This document shows positions 27,034-36,910 of a stretch of DNA of 64,000 nucleotides, piece by piece; position 1 is the stretch's first letter, and every line of letters begins with the position of its first letter. Source of the stretch: Tsukamurella sp. TY48 (lineage in GTDB: Bacteria; Actinomycetota; Actinomycetes; Mycobacteriales; Mycobacteriaceae); the NCBI RefSeq assembly GCF_019656655.1, contig NZ_BPMV01000001.1:3139786-3203785 (forward strand), in the 5' to 3' direction. Under the pieces are notes generated by a model that saw nothing but the letters and a program-made list of their open reading frames with translations, had not been told where the DNA came from and did no database searches. The translations under genes and the position numbers were made by a program.

Positions 27034-28114
27034 GGCAGTCCACAAGCCCTGGCCCGGCCTGATCGAGGCCTACCGTCACCGTCTGCCCGTGTGCGACACC
27101 TGGGAGCCGGGCTGGGAGCCCGTCACCCTCCGCGAGGGCGCGACCCCGCTGCTCCCCGCCAAGGCGCTGTCCGAGCTCACCGGCTGCGAGGTGTACCTCA
27201 AGGTGGAGGGCCTCAACCCCACCGGCTCGTTCAAGGACCGCGGCATGACCATGGCCGTCACCGAGGCCAAGGCCACCGGCAAGAAGGGCGTGCTCTGCGC
27301 GTCCACCGGCAACACCTCCGCCTCGGCCGCCGCCTACGCCTCCATCGCCGGCATCGAGTGCGCCGTGCTGGTGCCGGCCGGCAAGATCGCCATGGGCAAG
27401 CTGGCCCAGGCCGTGATGTACGGCGCCAAGATCATCGAGGTGGACGGCAACTTCGACGACTGCCTGGAGCTGGCCCGCAAGACCACCGCCACCTTCGACA
27501 CCATCGCGTTGGTGAACTCGGTGAACCCGGTCCGTATCGAGGGACAGAAGACCGCCGCCTTCGAGATCGTCGACGCCCTCGGCAAGGCCCCCGATGTGCA
27601 CGCGCTGCCCGTGGGCAACGCCGGCAACATCACCGCGTACTGGAAGGGCTACAGCGAGTACTTCGCCGACGGCGTCATCTCCGCCCGCCCGCGCATGCTC
27701 GGCGTGCAGGCCGCCGGAGCCGCACCGCTGGTCAACGGCGCGCCGGTGAAGGATCCCGAGACCATCGCCACCGCGATCCGCATCGGCAGCCCCGCGTCCT
27801 GGAACCAGGCCGTGGCCGCCAAGGACGAGTCGAACGGCCAGTTCCGCGCCGCCACCGACGAGAAGCTGCTCGAGGCCTACCGCCTCGTCGCCCGCACCGA
27901 GGGCGTCTTCGTCGAACCCGCCTCCGCCGCATCGGTCGCCGGACTGCTGGCCGCCACCGAGGACGGCTGGATCGCCAAGGGCTCCACCGTGGTGTGCACC
28001 GTGACCGGCAACGGCCTCAAGGACCCCGACACCGCTCTCAAGGGCGTCCCGGAGATCGCGCGCGTGGGCATCGACCCCGTCGCCGTCGCCGCCGCCATGG
28101 GCCTGACGGAGTAG
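27026..28114 (+). CDS. thrC: Threonine synthase
   Basis: A 362-residue fold-II PLP enzyme converting O-phosphohomoserine to threonine. The PLP Lys is Lys70 in TGSFKDRGM, and the phosphate loop is seen in [14 protein letters not shown]. This is the short (class 2) form, as in other actinobacteria. The 8-base overlap with hom indicates translational coupling. thrB follows after 8 bases. Confidence 0.96.
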   Translation: MTEAVHKPWPGLIEAYRHRLPVCDTWEPGWEPVTLREGATPLLPAKALSELTGCEVYLKVEGLNPTGSFKDRGMTMAVTEAKATGKKGVLCASTGNTSASAAAYASIAGIECAVLVPAGKIAMGKLAQAVMYGAKIIEVDGNFDDCLELARKTTATFDTIALVNSVNPVRIEGQKTAAFEIVDALGKAPDVHALPVGNAGNITAYWKGYSEYFADGVISARPRMLGVQAAGAAPLVNGAPVKDPETIATAIRIGSPASWNQAVAAKDESNGQFRAATDEKLLEAYRLVARTEGVFVEPASAASVAGLLAATEDGWIAKGSTVVCTVTGNGLKDPDTALKGVPEIARVGIDPVAVAAAMGLTE

Positions 28115-28122
28115 CGCGACCG

Positions 28123-29115
28123 GTGACTTCCGCCCAACACACCCTGCCCGTGGGCCTCACGGCCACCGTCACCGTTCCGGCGTCGAGCGCCAACCTCGGC
28201 CCGGGGTTCGACACCCTCGGCCTGGCGCTCGGGCTGTACGACGACGTGACCGTCGAGACCACCGACGGCGGCCTGGAGATCATCGTCGACGGCGAGGGCG
28301 CCGGCGAGGTGCCCACCGACGAGCGGCACCTGGTTGCCGTCGCCCTGCGCCGCACCCTGCAGCACCTCGGCACCAGCGCGCCGGGCCTGAAGCTGCACTG
28401 CGTCAACCGGATTCCGCAGTCCCGCGGACTCGGATCGTCGGCCGCGGCAGCAGTCGCCGGAATCGCCGCGGCGGCCGCCCTGGCCGCCGACGCCGAATTC
28501 CCGCGCGCCCTCACCGCCGCCGAAATGGTGCAACTGGCTTCGGAATTCGAAGGACACCCGGACAACGCCTCCGCCAGCGTGCTGGGCGGCGCCGTGGTCG
28601 CGTGGACCGTTCCCGCCGCACCGGTACCGGACTCCGCGGGCTACCGCGACCAGTCGCTCGGGCACGGTCAGGCCCCGTCGGGCCCCACCCGGTACGACGC
28701 GCGCCGGGTGGACGTGCACCCCGACATCCGGGCGTACGCCCTCGTACCCGACGTGCAGTCCTCCACCTCGGTGACCCGCGGGCTGTTGCCGCGCCTGGTG
28801 CCGCACGCCGACGCCGCGTTCAACGCCTCCCGCGCCGCGCTCATGGTGCTGGCGCTCACCGCACATCCGGAACTGCTGCTCGACGCCACCGAGGACCGGC
28901 TGCACCAGCGGTACCGCGCGGCCTCGATGAAGGCATCGTTCGAGCTGGTCGAGCAGCTGCGGGCCGGGGGAGTGGCGGCCGCCATCTCCGGTGCCGGACC
29001 CACCGTGCTGGCCCTGACCCCGCAGCCCCTGCCCGCGCACCTGTCCGAGGCCGCGGTGGCCGCCGGGTTCACGGTGCACGAGCTCGCGATCGCCGACGGG
29101 GTCTCCCGGTCCTGA
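28123..29115 (+). CDS. thrB: Homoserine kinase
   Basis: A 330-residue GHMP-family kinase phosphorylating homoserine. The ATP loop PQSRGLGSSAAAAVAGI lies near residue 100, with motif 1 PASSANLGPGFDTLGLALGLYD near the N-terminus and the C-terminal GAGPTVLALT motif. It is slightly longer than many relatives owing to a segment around residues 165-190 (AAPVPDSAGYRDQSLGHG). The start is GTG 28123. It is the last gene of the threonine cluster. Confidence 0.95.
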   Translation: MTSAQHTLPVGLTATVTVPASSANLGPGFDTLGLALGLYDDVTVETTDGGLEIIVDGEGAGEVPTDERHLVAVALRRTLQHLGTSAPGLKLHCVNRIPQSRGLGSSAAAAVAGIAAAAALAADAEFPRALTAAEMVQLASEFEGHPDNASASVLGGAVVAWTVPAAPVPDSAGYRDQSLGHGQAPSGPTRYDARRVDVHPDIRAYALVPDVQSSTSVTRGLLPRLVPHADAAFNASRAALMVLALTAHPELLLDATEDRLHQRYRAASMKASFELVEQLRAGGVAAAISGAGPTVLALTPQPLPAHLSEAAVAAGFTVHELAIADGVSRS

Positions 29116-29458
29116 GCGCCCCGGGCGCACGACACGCGGAGGCCCCTGATTGCCCGGGGTTGACAGGTCGCGCTACCATGGCAGACGTGTCCGACGAATG
29201 AATCGGACGCACTTCGGCACCCTTGCCACGAACGCCTGACACTCAGCTCAGAGTTACTGGCACGCCGGTTCCCCCACATGGCCGAGTCGGTTCACGAATC
29301 CGCCAACCACACGGTCCGGCAGCCGAAGCGCAACGAATGCACCTCAATTCGTGCCCCATCCCGCGACAAGCACCTGCATGTCATGCACGTGAATCCGTCG
29401 AACCGGGGCGCGGTACGCCCCAGATCCGCGCCGCGGCTGGGGAACTGAAAGGAACTCC
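29116..29458 (+). promoter_or_regulatory. Intergenic region and long 5' leader of rho
   Basis: 343 bases without a convincing gene. TTGCCC (29150-29155) and TACCAT (29174-29179) with an 18-base spacer could form a promoter, giving a leader of about 270 bases. Just downstream, GTGTCCGA and TCGGACGC (29187-29210) can form a hairpin. Long leaders that allow Rho to control its own synthesis are known in other bacteria; here this is inference. Confidence 0.45.
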
Positions 29459-31405
29459 GTGACCGAAACGGACGTGACCACCAGCCCCGAGACGGCTGCC
29501 CCCACCTCGGCGAGCGCTCAGCGCGCCGACGAGCGGCGCCGGTCCGGCCTGAACGGCATGGTGCTGGCCGAACTGCGCACCATCGCCGGTGACCTGGGGA
29601 TCAAGGGGATCTCCGGGCTCCGCAAGGGCGATCTCATCGCCGCGATCACCGCCCAGCAGGGTGGCGGTGCCGCCCCGGCCAAGGCCCCGAAGGCCGAGAA
29701 GGCCCCCAAGGCCGACGCCCCGAAGGCGGAGGCGCCGAAGAACGACGCCCCGCAGGCCGAGGCCCCCAAGGCCGACGCGCCCAAGAACGATGCGCCCCAG
29801 GCCGACGCCCCGAAGAACGAGGCGCCGCAGGCCGAGAAGGCCGACGCTCCGAAGAACGATGCGCCCAAGAACGACGCCCCCAAGAACGAGGGGGAGCAGG
29901 GCCAGCAGCGCGAAGGCGGCCAGCGCCGCGAGCGCAACCAGCGCCGCGGCCAGAACAACGCCGACGGCCAGAACGACCGCCAGAACGACCGCCAGGACGG
30001 CGGCCGCCAGAACGACCGCGGCGACCGTCAGGACCGGCAGGACCGGCAGCAGGGCCAGAAGAACAACAACAACGGCCCGAACAACCGGAACCAGAACAAC
30101 AACGGACCGGATGACGACGGCGAGGGCCAGGGGCGCCGCGGGCGCCGCTTCCGCGAGCGTCGTCGCGGCCGCGACCGCAACCAGAACGACGGTGAGCCGC
30201 AGGTCAGCGAGGACGACGTCCTGCAGCCCGTGGCCGGCATCCTCGACGTGCTCGACAACTACGCCTTCGTGCGTACCTCGGGCTACATCGCCGGACCCAA
30301 CGACGTGTACGTGTCGATGAACATGGTCCGCCGCAACGGCCTGCGCCGCGGCGATGCGATCACCGGCGCCGTGAAGATGCCCCGCGACGGCGAGAACGCC
30401 GGCAACGAGGGCGGCAACGGCGGCGGCGGAGGCCGCGGCAACCAGTCGAACCGGCAGAAGTTCAACCCGCTCGTGCGCCTGGACAGCGTCAACGGCCAGG
30501 ACGTGGAGTCGGCGAAGAACCGGCCCGAGTTCAACAAGCTCACCCCGCTGTACCCCAACCAGCGGCTGCGCCTCGAGACCGCGCAGAACATCCTCACCAC
30601 CCGTGTGATCGACCTGATCATGCCCATCGGCAAGGGCCAGCGCGCGCTGATCTCCGCCCCGCCGAAGGCCGGCAAGACCACGATCATGCAGGACATCGCG
30701 AACGCGATCGCCGTCAACAACCCCGAGTGCTACCTCATGGTCGTCCTGGTGGACGAGCGGCCCGAAGAGGTCACCGACATGCAGCGCAGCACCAAGGGCG
30801 AGGTGATCAGCTCCACCTTCGACCGCCCGCCGGGCGATCACACCTCCGTCGCCGAGCTCGCCATCGAGCGGGCCAAGCGGCTCGTGGAGGGCGGCAAGGA
30901 CGTGGTGGTGCTGCTCGACTCCATCACCCGCCTGGGACGCGCCTACAACAACTCCAGCCCCGCATCGGGTCGCATCCTCTCCGGCGGTATCGACTCGACC
31001 GCCCTCTACCCGCCGAAGCGGTTCCTGGGCGCGGCACGCAATATCGAGAACGGCGGCTCGCTCACCATCATCGCCACGGCCATGGTGGAGACCGGTTCGA
31101 CCGGCGACACGGTGATCTTCGAGGAGTTCAAGGGCACCGGCAACGCCGAGCTCAAGCTGGACCGCAAGATCTCCGAGCGCCGGATCTTCCCGGCCGTGGA
31201 CGTGCACCCGTCCAGCACCCGTAAGGACGAGCTGCTGCTCGCGCCCGACGAGGCCGCCATCGTGCACAAGCTGCGCCGCCTGCTGTCCGGACTCGACAGC
31301 CAGCAGGCCATCGAGCTGCTCATCAGCCAGCTCAAGAAGACGCAGAACAACATCGAGTTCCTGATGATGGTGCAGAAGAACAGCGGTTTCGCCGACAGCG
31401 AGTAG
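29459..31405 (+). CDS. rho: Transcription termination factor Rho with long polar insert
   Basis: A 648-residue hexameric RNA translocase that ends transcription. A Rho_N domain ([20 protein letters not shown]) is followed by an insert from about residue 77 to 249: first pentapeptide repeats of the type [DE]-A-P-[KQ]-[AN], then an Asn/Arg/Gln/Asp-rich tract. The RNA-binding domain ([16 protein letters not shown]) and the ATPase core with Walker A PPKAGKTT (about 400) are complete. It is much longer than the 419-residue E. coli protein, as usual in actinobacteria. The start is GTG with AAAGGA upstream. Confidence 0.97.
   Translation: MTETDVTTSPETAAPTSASAQRADERRRSGLNGMVLAELRTIAGDLGIKGISGLRKGDLIAAITAQQGGGAAPAKAPKAEKAPKADAPKAEAPKNDAPQAEAPKADAPKNDAPQADAPKNEAPQAEKADAPKNDAPKNDAPKNEGEQGQQREGGQRRERNQRRGQNNADGQNDRQNDRQDGGRQNDRGDRQDRQDRQQGQKNNNNGPNNRNQNNNGPDDDGEGQGRRGRRFRERRRGRDRNQNDGEPQVSEDDVLQPVAGILDVLDNYAFVRTSGYIAGPNDVYVSMNMVRRNGLRRGDAITGAVKMPRDGENAGNEGGNGGGGGRGNQSNRQKFNPLVRLDSVNGQDVESAKNRPEFNKLTPLYPNQRLRLETAQNILTTRVIDLIMPIGKGQRALISAPPKAGKTTIMQDIANAIAVNNPECYLMVVLVDERPEEVTDMQRSTKGEVISSTFDRPPGDHTSVAELAIERAKRLVEGGKDVVVLLDSITRLGRAYNNSSPASGRILSGGIDSTALYPPKRFLGAARNIENGGSLTIIATAMVETGSTGDTVIFEEFKGTGNAELKLDRKISERRIFPAVDVHPSSTRKDELLLAPDEAAIVHKLRRLLSGLDSQQAIELLISQLKKTQNNIEFLMMVQKNSGFADSE
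29690..29890 (+). repeat. In-gene repeats coding the Rho pentapeptide tract
   Basis: Degenerate 15-base repeats coding [DE]APK[AN] or [DE]APQ[AN], about a dozen units, with two types alternating. The codons vary between units, so the protein repeat rather than the DNA repeat appears to be maintained. Confidence 0.8.
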
Positions 31406-31421
31406 ATCCGGCGAACGAACA

Positions 31422-31455
31422 ACGGCGCCCCTGCGGATATCCGCGGGGGCGCCGT
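31422..31455. terminator. Bidirectional terminator between rho and the kinase gene
   Basis: A perfect 10-bp stem ACGGCGCCCC / GGGGCGCCGT encloses a second palindrome (GCGGATATCCGC). It lies between the convergent stops of rho (31405) and the kinase gene (31467). The U-run is poor, as is common in actinobacteria. Confidence 0.75.
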
Positions 31456-31466
31456 CGTCGTCGGAG

Positions 31467-33089
31467 CTACAGCGGCAGGTAGGGCGTGATCGCCTTGGCG
31501 ATCACCACACCGCGCTCACAGTCCCGACCGGGGATCTTCTGCAGGCCGATGTACAGCACCCCGTTCGCCGTCGACTTGTAGGCGGTGATGCAGAAGCCCG
31601 GCTGATCCTTCTCCACCGAGGGCACGTCGAACCGCCGCCACTTGTCGCTGCCCTGCACCGGCGTGCCGTTCGGCCAGTCACCCGAGGAGGTGAAGGTCGC
31701 CATCTTCACCGAGGCACCCGCGGCCGCGGAATCGTCGCTGCGGCACGCGAACTTCACGCCGTTCGTCTGCCGCTGGCCCGGATCGTCGACCGCCGGGGAC
31801 AGGCCCAGCGAGGTGAGCACCGAGGCGGGCAGCAGGCACGGATCGATGAAGCCCTCGCGCAGAGTCACGGAGCCGTCCGGTGCGGGGAGACTGGGCGACG
31901 CCGATGCCGACGCCGACGGTGCCGCCGTCTGGTCCGGGGACGCCCCGTCGTCCCGCGTGAGCGAGAACGCCACGATCCCCGCCAGTGCCACCGCGGCGAT
32001 CACCGCGACCGCGATGGCGGACAGCAGCAGGCCGCGGCGCTTGCGCGGCGGTGCACCGGCCGGGCCCTGCTGCGGCCAGCCGCTGTACGGTCCGCCGTAC
32101 CCCGGCTGCTGCGGCGGGTACCCGGGCTGCGCCGCCGGGTACGGAGGCGGCGTCGGCCGCGACAGGGCGGGGGCCTGCATCGTGGGTACGTCCTGCTCGT
32201 GCAGCGCCGGGCCCGCCGGAGCGGACTGCGCGGCGGCCGCCCGCAGCGCCTGCGAGAAATCACGGCACGTGGGGTAGCGCTGCTGCGGCGCCTTCGCCAT
32301 GCCCCGGGCGATCACCGGATCGACCGCGGGGGACAGGCCGGGGCGCAGCCGCGACGGTGCCGGTGGGGGCGTCATCAGGTGATCGCGGATCACCGCGGTA
32401 CCGCTGCTCGCCCCGTACGGCTTCACTCCGGTGAGCAGTTGAACGGCCGTGCACGCCAGGCTGTACTCGTCGCTGCGGCCGTCGACCGCATCGCCGCTGA
32501 GCTGCTCGGGCGAGGCGTAGTCGAGGGTGCCCACCACCATGCCCACCGAGGTCAGATCGCTGTGGTCCTGGTTCTGCCGAGCGATGCCGAAATCGCCGAG
32601 CATCACCCGCGGGCTGGTGCCGCTGGTGTCGATCATGATGTTGCCGGGCTTCACATCGCGGTGCAGCAGGCCCATCCCGTGCGCGTAGTCCAGCGCCGCG
32701 GCCACCGCATCGACGATCGTGATCACCTGCTCGACGGGCAAGCCGTGCGGATACTGCGTCAGCAGCGCCGCCGCGTCCCGGCCCGGGACGAGCTTCATCG
32801 ACATCCACAACCGGCCGTCGTCGTCGCCGCGGTCGTAGACCGGCACGATGTTCGGATGGTCGAGGCGGGCCGCCATATCGGCCTCGCGCTCGAACCGGGC
32901 GCGGTAGGTGGGATCCGAGGAGAACGCGGACGGCAGGACCTTCAGCGCGTCCACCCGCGGTAGCCGCGGGTGGCGGGCCGCGTAGACCGCGCCCATGCCG
33001 CCGGCCCCGAGCACGTGCTCGATGACGTATCCGCCGATCACGGTGCCCGGCGGGTCCGTTTCGACCCGACCCTTGCCTGACTCGTCCAC
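31467..33089 (-). CDS. Membrane Ser/Thr protein kinase with DUF3558-like outer domain
   Basis: A 540-residue Hanks-type (PknB-like) kinase. The Gly loop GAGGMGAVY, Lys50, catalytic [10 protein letters not shown] and DFGIAR show an active kinase domain (about residues 20-285). A Pro-rich linker, basic stop-transfer (RKRRG) and one transmembrane helix (about 355-378) follow. The outer domain (about 405-540) has five Cys and reads [17 protein letters not shown]... FACR... GFCIT, similar by eye to DUF3558. No PASTA repeats are seen. GTG 33089 has GGAGG 4 bases upstream; TTG 33110 is an alternative. It interrupts the rho-rpmE adjacency known from Mycobacterium. Confidence 0.88.
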   Translation of the reverse strand: MDESGKGRVETDPPGTVIGGYVIEHVLGAGGMGAVYAARHPRLPRVDALKVLPSAFSSDPTYRARFEREADMAARLDHPNIVPVYDRGDDDGRLWMSMKLVPGRDAAALLTQYPHGLPVEQVITIVDAVAAALDYAHGMGLLHRDVKPGNIMIDTSGTSPRVMLGDFGIARQNQDHSDLTSVGMVVGTLDYASPEQLSGDAVDGRSDEYSLACTAVQLLTGVKPYGASSGTAVIRDHLMTPPPAPSRLRPGLSPAVDPVIARGMAKAPQQRYPTCRDFSQALRAAAAQSAPAGPALHEQDVPTMQAPALSRPTPPPYPAAQPGYPPQQPGYGGPYSGWPQQGPAGAPPRKRRGLLLSAIAVAVIAAVALAGIVAFSLTRDDGASPDQTAAPSASASASPSLPAPDGSVTLREGFIDPCLLPASVLTSLGLSPAVDDPGQRQTNGVKFACRSDDSAAAGASVKMATFTSSGDWPNGTPVQGSDKWRRFDVPSVEKDQPGFCITAYKSTANGVLYIGLQKIPGRDCERGVVIAKAITPYLPL

Positions 33090-33307
33090 GGTGCCTCCCA
33101 CCTCGCGCAACCACTGGAACGGTAGCCGACGCGCGACTGCCGCGGCGTACCCTCCCGGGGCCCGCCTCCGGGCGGCTCCCGGGGTGCGGGAATTTCTCGT
33201 GAGCGGGGGCGTTCTGGCATACTGGAATGTCGGTATCGGTTCCGGTTCACGGTCCTGGTGATCACCAGGGTCGACCCGGCGGCCTAGAAACGAAAAGGAC
33301 GGCAGAG

Positions 33308-33538
33308 ATGAAGCAGGGGATTCACCCCGAGTACGTGGCCACCACCGTTGTGTGCGGTTGCGGCAACACGTTCGAGACCCACAGCACCAAGGCCGACGGT
33401 CGTATCAACGTCGAGGTGTGCTCGCAGTGCCACCCGTTCTACACGGGCAAGCAGAAGATCCTCGACACCGGCGGCCGCGTCGCCAAGTTCGAGAAGCGCT
33501 ACGGCAAGCGTCCCAGCAAGGCCGCAGCCTCCGAGTAG
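33308..33538 (+). CDS. rpmE: 50S ribosomal protein L31 (zinc-binding form)
   Basis: A 76-residue L31. The N-terminus [10 protein letters not shown] and four Cys in CGCGN... [13 protein letters not shown] show the C+ zinc-binding type. AAGGA precedes the ATG at good spacing. A -10-like CATACT at 33218-33223 would give an 85-base leader. Divergent from the kinase gene. Confidence 0.96.
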   Translation: MKQGIHPEYVATTVVCGCGNTFETHSTKADGRINVEVCSQCHPFYTGKQKILDTGGRVAKFEKRYGKRPSKAAASE

Positions 33539-33545
33539 CCGTCCC

Positions 33546-33582
33546 GCCGACGCCCGTCCTGCCACGCAGGCCGGGCGTCGGC
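33546..33582 (+). terminator. Terminator after rpmE
   Basis: An 11-bp perfect stem GCCGACGCCCG / CGGGCGTCGGC with an inner CCTGC/GCAGG stem, followed by GCGTTT, 8 bases after the rpmE stop and 56 bases before prfA. It probably reduces read-through from rpmE into prfA. Confidence 0.75.
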
Positions 33583-33637
33583 GCGTTTCTCGGCCTGTTC
33601 CCCCGGCCCCGTTTCACCACCGAAGAAGGACTCCAGC

Positions 33638-34726
33638 ATGAGCGCCGGCTCACCCTCCGCGATCGACGACATCCTGGCCGAGTACTCCGGCCTCGAACAG
33701 CAGATGTCCGACCCGGCGCTGCACAACGACGCCGGCGCCGCGCGCCGCGTGGGCAAGCGGTTCGCCGAGCTGGCCCCCATCATGGCCACCCACCGCAAGC
33801 TGGAGTCCGCCCGCGAGGACCTGGCCGCCGCCCGCGAGCTGGCGGCCGACGATTCGTCCTTCGCCGACGAGGTGACCTCCCTGACCGAGCAGGTCGAGAC
33901 CCTCGAACAGCAACTCACCGACCAGCTCGCCCCGCGCGATCCGCACGACAGCGACGACGTGGTGCTCGAGGTGAAGTCCGGTGAGGGCGGTGAGGAATCG
34001 GCCCTGTTCGCCGGTGACCTCGCCCGCATGTACCTGCGGTACGCCGAGCAGCGCGGCTGGAAGGTCGAGACGCTGGGCGCCACCTACTCCGACCTCGGCG
34101 GCTACAAGGACGCCACCTTCGCGATCAAGTCCCGCGGCCCCGGCGCCGACGGCACGATCGACGGCGTGTGGGCGCGAATGAAGTTCGAGGGCGGCGTGCA
34201 CCGCGTGCAGCGCGTGCCCGCCACCGAGAGCCAGGGCCGCATCCACACCTCCGCCGCCGGCGTGCTCGTCTATCCCGAGCCCGACGAGGTCGAAGAGGTG
34301 CAGATCGACGAATCCGACCTGCGCATCGACGTCTACCGCTCGTCCGGCAAGGGCGGCCAGGGCGTCAACACCACCGACTCCGCCGTGCGCATCACCCACC
34401 TCCCCACGAACATCGTCGTGACCTGCCAGAACGAGCGCTCCCAGCTGCAGAACAAGGCCCGCGCGATGCAGGTGCTGGCCGCCCGCCTGCAGGCCCTCAA
34501 AGAGGAGGAGGCGGAGGCCGCCGCGTCGGACTCCCGGGCCGCGCAGATCCGCACCGTCGACCGGTCCGAGCGGATCCGCACCTACAACTTCCCCGAGAAC
34601 CGCATCGCCGATCACCGCATCGGCTACAAGGCGCACAACCTCGACCAGGTGCTCGACGGCGACCTCGACCCGCTGCTGGATGCCCTGCAGGCCGCGGACC
34701 GGCAGGCCCGGCTCGAGGCGGAGTGA
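33638..34726 (+). CDS. prfA: Peptide chain release factor 1
   Basis: A 362-residue class I release factor reading UAA and UAG. The tripeptide anticodon PAT occurs in [14 protein letters not shown], and the catalytic GGQ is at residues 239-241 ([15 protein letters not shown]). The Gln of GGQ is the methylation target of the enzyme coded next. The ATG has GAAGGA upstream. The stop overlaps the prmC start (GTGA). Confidence 0.97.
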   Translation: MSAGSPSAIDDILAEYSGLEQQMSDPALHNDAGAARRVGKRFAELAPIMATHRKLESAREDLAAARELAADDSSFADEVTSLTEQVETLEQQLTDQLAPRDPHDSDDVVLEVKSGEGGEESALFAGDLARMYLRYAEQRGWKVETLGATYSDLGGYKDATFAIKSRGPGADGTIDGVWARMKFEGGVHRVQRVPATESQGRIHTSAAGVLVYPEPDEVEEVQIDESDLRIDVYRSSGKGGQGVNTTDSAVRITHLPTNIVVTCQNERSQLQNKARAMQVLAARLQALKEEEAEAAASDSRAAQIRTVDRSERIRTYNFPENRIADHRIGYKAHNLDQVLDGDLDPLLDALQAADRQARLEAE

Positions 34727-35559
34727 GGCCCAGCGTCCTCGCGGTCGGCGCCACCGCGCGCCTCGCCGAGGCCGGCGTACCGTCGCCCCGCAACGACGCC
34801 GAGGTGCTCCTCGCGCACGTCCTCGGCGTTGACCGTGGCCGGCTCATCCTCGCGGACGTCACCGCGGAGCAGTCCGCCGCCTACGACGCGCTGGTGGCGC
34901 GCCGCGCCGCGCGCGAACCCCTCCAGCACATCCTGGGCCGCGCGCCCTTCGGCCCGCTCGACCTGCACGTGGGTCCCGGCGTCTTCGTGCCCCGGCCCGA
35001 GACCGAGCTGCTCGCCGTCTGGGCCGCCCGGCAGGTGGGCCGCGGCGCCGCCATCGTCGACCTGTGCGCCGGGTCCGGCGCCCTCGGCCTGTACCTCGCG
35101 GCGACGGTCCCCGGCGCCCGCGTAGCGCTCGTCGAACGCGATCCGCAGGCCCTGGAGTACCTGCGCGAGAACGCTTCCGGCACCGGCGCGACGGTGCTCG
35201 ACCAGGACGTGACCGCGCCCGGACTGGACGCCGAGATCGAGGCCGCGCTGGGCGGCACCGTGGACCTGGTGGTGTGCAACCCGCCCTACGTGCCCGACGG
35301 CGCCCCGCTCGATGTGGAGGCAGCACTCGACCCGGCCGCCGCGCTGTTCTCCGGCGCCGACGGCCTGGACCTGATCCGCGCACTCGCCCCGCTGTGCGCC
35401 CGGCTGCTGCGCGCAGGCGGAGCGGTCGTGATCGAGCACGACGATTCCAACGGTGCGGGCACGGCCGAGCTGCTGTCCCGGGCCGGATTCGGCCAGGTCG
35501 AGCAGCACCGGGACCTCGCGGGTAGGCCGCGCTACGTGACTGGCAGGATGGACGCGTGA
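34723..35559 (+). CDS. prmC: Release factor glutamine methyltransferase
   Basis: A 278-residue SAM-dependent methyltransferase that modifies the GGQ glutamine of release factors. The N-terminal helical domain is followed by a SAM-binding [13 protein letters not shown] and the signature NPPY at residues 186-189. The GTG start overlaps the prfA stop, coupling enzyme and substrate. The stop overlaps the next start in GTGA. Confidence 0.94.
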   Translation: MRPSVLAVGATARLAEAGVPSPRNDAEVLLAHVLGVDRGRLILADVTAEQSAAYDALVARRAAREPLQHILGRAPFGPLDLHVGPGVFVPRPETELLAVWAARQVGRGAAIVDLCAGSGALGLYLAATVPGARVALVERDPQALEYLRENASGTGATVLDQDVTAPGLDAEIEAALGGTVDLVVCNPPYVPDGAPLDVEAALDPAAALFSGADGLDLIRALAPLCARLLRAGGAVVIEHDDSNGAGTAELLSRAGFGQVEQHRDLAGRPRYVTGRMDA

Positions 35560-36206
35560 GCATCGCGTACGACTGCACCGACCCCGACTCCCGGTCCGCC
35601 GGCATCGCCGCCGCCAGGGCCGCGCTCAAGGGCGGTCACCTCGTGGTGATGCCGACCGACACGCTGTACGGCATCGGCTGCGACGCCTTCGACAACCGCG
35701 CAGTGGCCGATCTGCTCGCCGCCAAGCACCGCGGCCCGGACATGCCGGTGGGCGTGCTGGTGGGCTCCTGGGACACCATCGACGGGCTCGTCAGCCGCGT
35801 GAGCCCCGCCGCCCGCGAGCTGACCCACGCGTTCTGGCCCGGCGCGGTCTCGCTCGTCGTCGAGCAGGCACCCAGCCTCGCCTGGAACCTCGGCGACACC
35901 CGCGGCACCGTGATGCTGCGGATGCCGCTGCACCCCGTGGCCATCGAGCTGCTGCGCGAGGTCGGCCCCATGGCCGTGTCCAGCGCCAACGTCTCCGGTA
36001 AGCCGCCCGCCGCCACCATGACCGATGCCCGCGACCAGCTGGGCGATTCGGTGGAGGTGTACCTCGACGGCGGGCCGGCCGAGCACGCCGTCGCCTCGAC
36101 CATCGTCGACCTGTCCGGCCCGCAGCCGCGTGTGCTGCGCGAGGGCGCCGTGACCACCGCCCGGGTGGCCGAGGTGCTCGGCGTGAGCGTCGAATCCCTG
36201 GCCTGA
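35556..36206 (+). CDS. tsaC: L-threonylcarbamoyladenylate synthase (Sua5/YrdC family)
   Basis: A 216-residue YrdC-domain protein making threonylcarbamoyl-AMP for the t6A37 modification of ANN-decoding tRNAs. The VVMPTDTLYGIGCDAFD start, KHRGPDMPVGVLV and SSANVSGKPPA loop are typical. It is the short type without the Sua5 C-terminal domain. It is coupled to prmC by GTGA. In Mycobacterium the next gene is wecA; here a convergent mce operon intervenes. Confidence 0.93.
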   Translation: MSIAYDCTDPDSRSAGIAAARAALKGGHLVVMPTDTLYGIGCDAFDNRAVADLLAAKHRGPDMPVGVLVGSWDTIDGLVSRVSPAARELTHAFWPGAVSLVVEQAPSLAWNLGDTRGTVMLRMPLHPVAIELLREVGPMAVSSANVSGKPPAATMTDARDQLGDSVEVYLDGGPAEHAVASTIVDLSGPQPRVLREGAVTTARVAEVLGVSVESLA

Positions 36207-36207
36207 G

Positions 36208-36819
36208 CTACTTGGCGATGCCGCCGATATCGGTGATCAGCCAATTCTGCGCCTGATCGATCGTGACCACGTACTTACTGAGCACCGCGCGGCCCTCGGG
36301 CTCCTGCGCATAGGTCGAGGTGACCGTGACGTAGGTGTTCACCGTGAACACCGAACCGCGGTGCGCGGACACCACGGCGCCGTCCGTGACGCCCTTCGAG
36401 ACCCACTGCAGCGGCTGCACTCGCTGCGACACCACGCCCATGTTGGCCTTCAGCTTCGCCGCCAGATCCGGCGAGGTCCCGGCCGTCAGCGATTTCTCCC
36501 ACGCCCCGAGATCGCGGTAGTCGAAGGTCGCCGCGCCCGCCGCGTACTTCGATGCGATATCGCGCGCCGTGGCCTCGTCGGCCGCCTGCCGGTTCTGTGT
36601 CGCGAGTTCCGACTGCGCCCGGCTCGCCCGGCCGTCGGCGTTGCTCCACGCCACCGCGAGCGCGATGGTCGAGGCCAGCAGCGCCACGATGAGCACGGCG
36701 CAGAGGACGAACCCGACGATCACACCGGTCGACGACCGGCCCGGTGCCGGGGGAGGAGTGCCGTAGGGCCCGGCGGGAGGCTGCACGGGGCCGGTGTACG
36801 GGGGTTGCGGTGCGGTCAT
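36208..36819 (-). CDS. Mce-associated membrane protein, second copy
   Basis: A 203-residue single-pass protein: a Pro-rich cytosolic N-terminus, one transmembrane helix (VGFVLCAVLIVALLASTIALA, about residues 35-55) and an outer NTF2-like domain with YRDLGAWEKSLTAG and PLQWVSKGVTDGAVVS, shared with the protein at 36911. Proteins of this type bind or stabilise Mce complexes in the envelope. It is cut off from the rest of the mce operon by a strong hairpin at 36844, so it may have its own promoter or lower expression. Confidence 0.82.
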   Translation of the reverse strand: MTAPQPPYTGPVQPPAGPYGTPPPAPGRSSTGVIVGFVLCAVLIVALLASTIALAVAWSNADGRASRAQSELATQNRQAADEATARDIASKYAAGAATFDYRDLGAWEKSLTAGTSPDLAAKLKANMGVVSQRVQPLQWVSKGVTDGAVVSAHRGSVFTVNTYVTVTSTYAQEPEGRAVLSKYVVTIDQAQNWLITDIGGIAK

Positions 36820-36843
36820 GGTGTGATCCTGCCACCGGATACG

Positions 36844-36879
36844 CAGGAGCCCCGAGACCGGGTGGTCTCGGGGCTCCTG
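36844..36879 (-). terminator. Strong hairpin between the two Mce-associated genes
   Basis: A perfect 16-bp inverted repeat, CAGGAGCCCCGAGACC (36844-36859) and its complement (36864-36879), with a 4-base loop. It sits 32 bases after the stop of the gene at 36911 and 25 bases before the start of the next. It is probably the main terminator of the mce transcript. Confidence 0.8.
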
Positions 36880-36910
36880 TCGGTATCTCTGCGCTGGGGG
36901 CGCTACCGGC

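Noticed and set aside
29178..29201. Seven-codon upstream frame (MADVSDE) in the rho leader
   Set aside because: Its ATG overlaps the proposed -10 box and has no ribosome site, so it is probably not on the transcript.
28602..29201. Plus-strand 199-codon frame overlapping thrB
   Set aside because: It is a shifted reading of the thrB coding sequence, Arg/Gly rich, with no domain.
29690..29890. Repeat array resembling a CRISPR at first sight
   Set aside because: Units are 15 bases, without unique spacers, and in frame within rho; they code a pentapeptide repeat.
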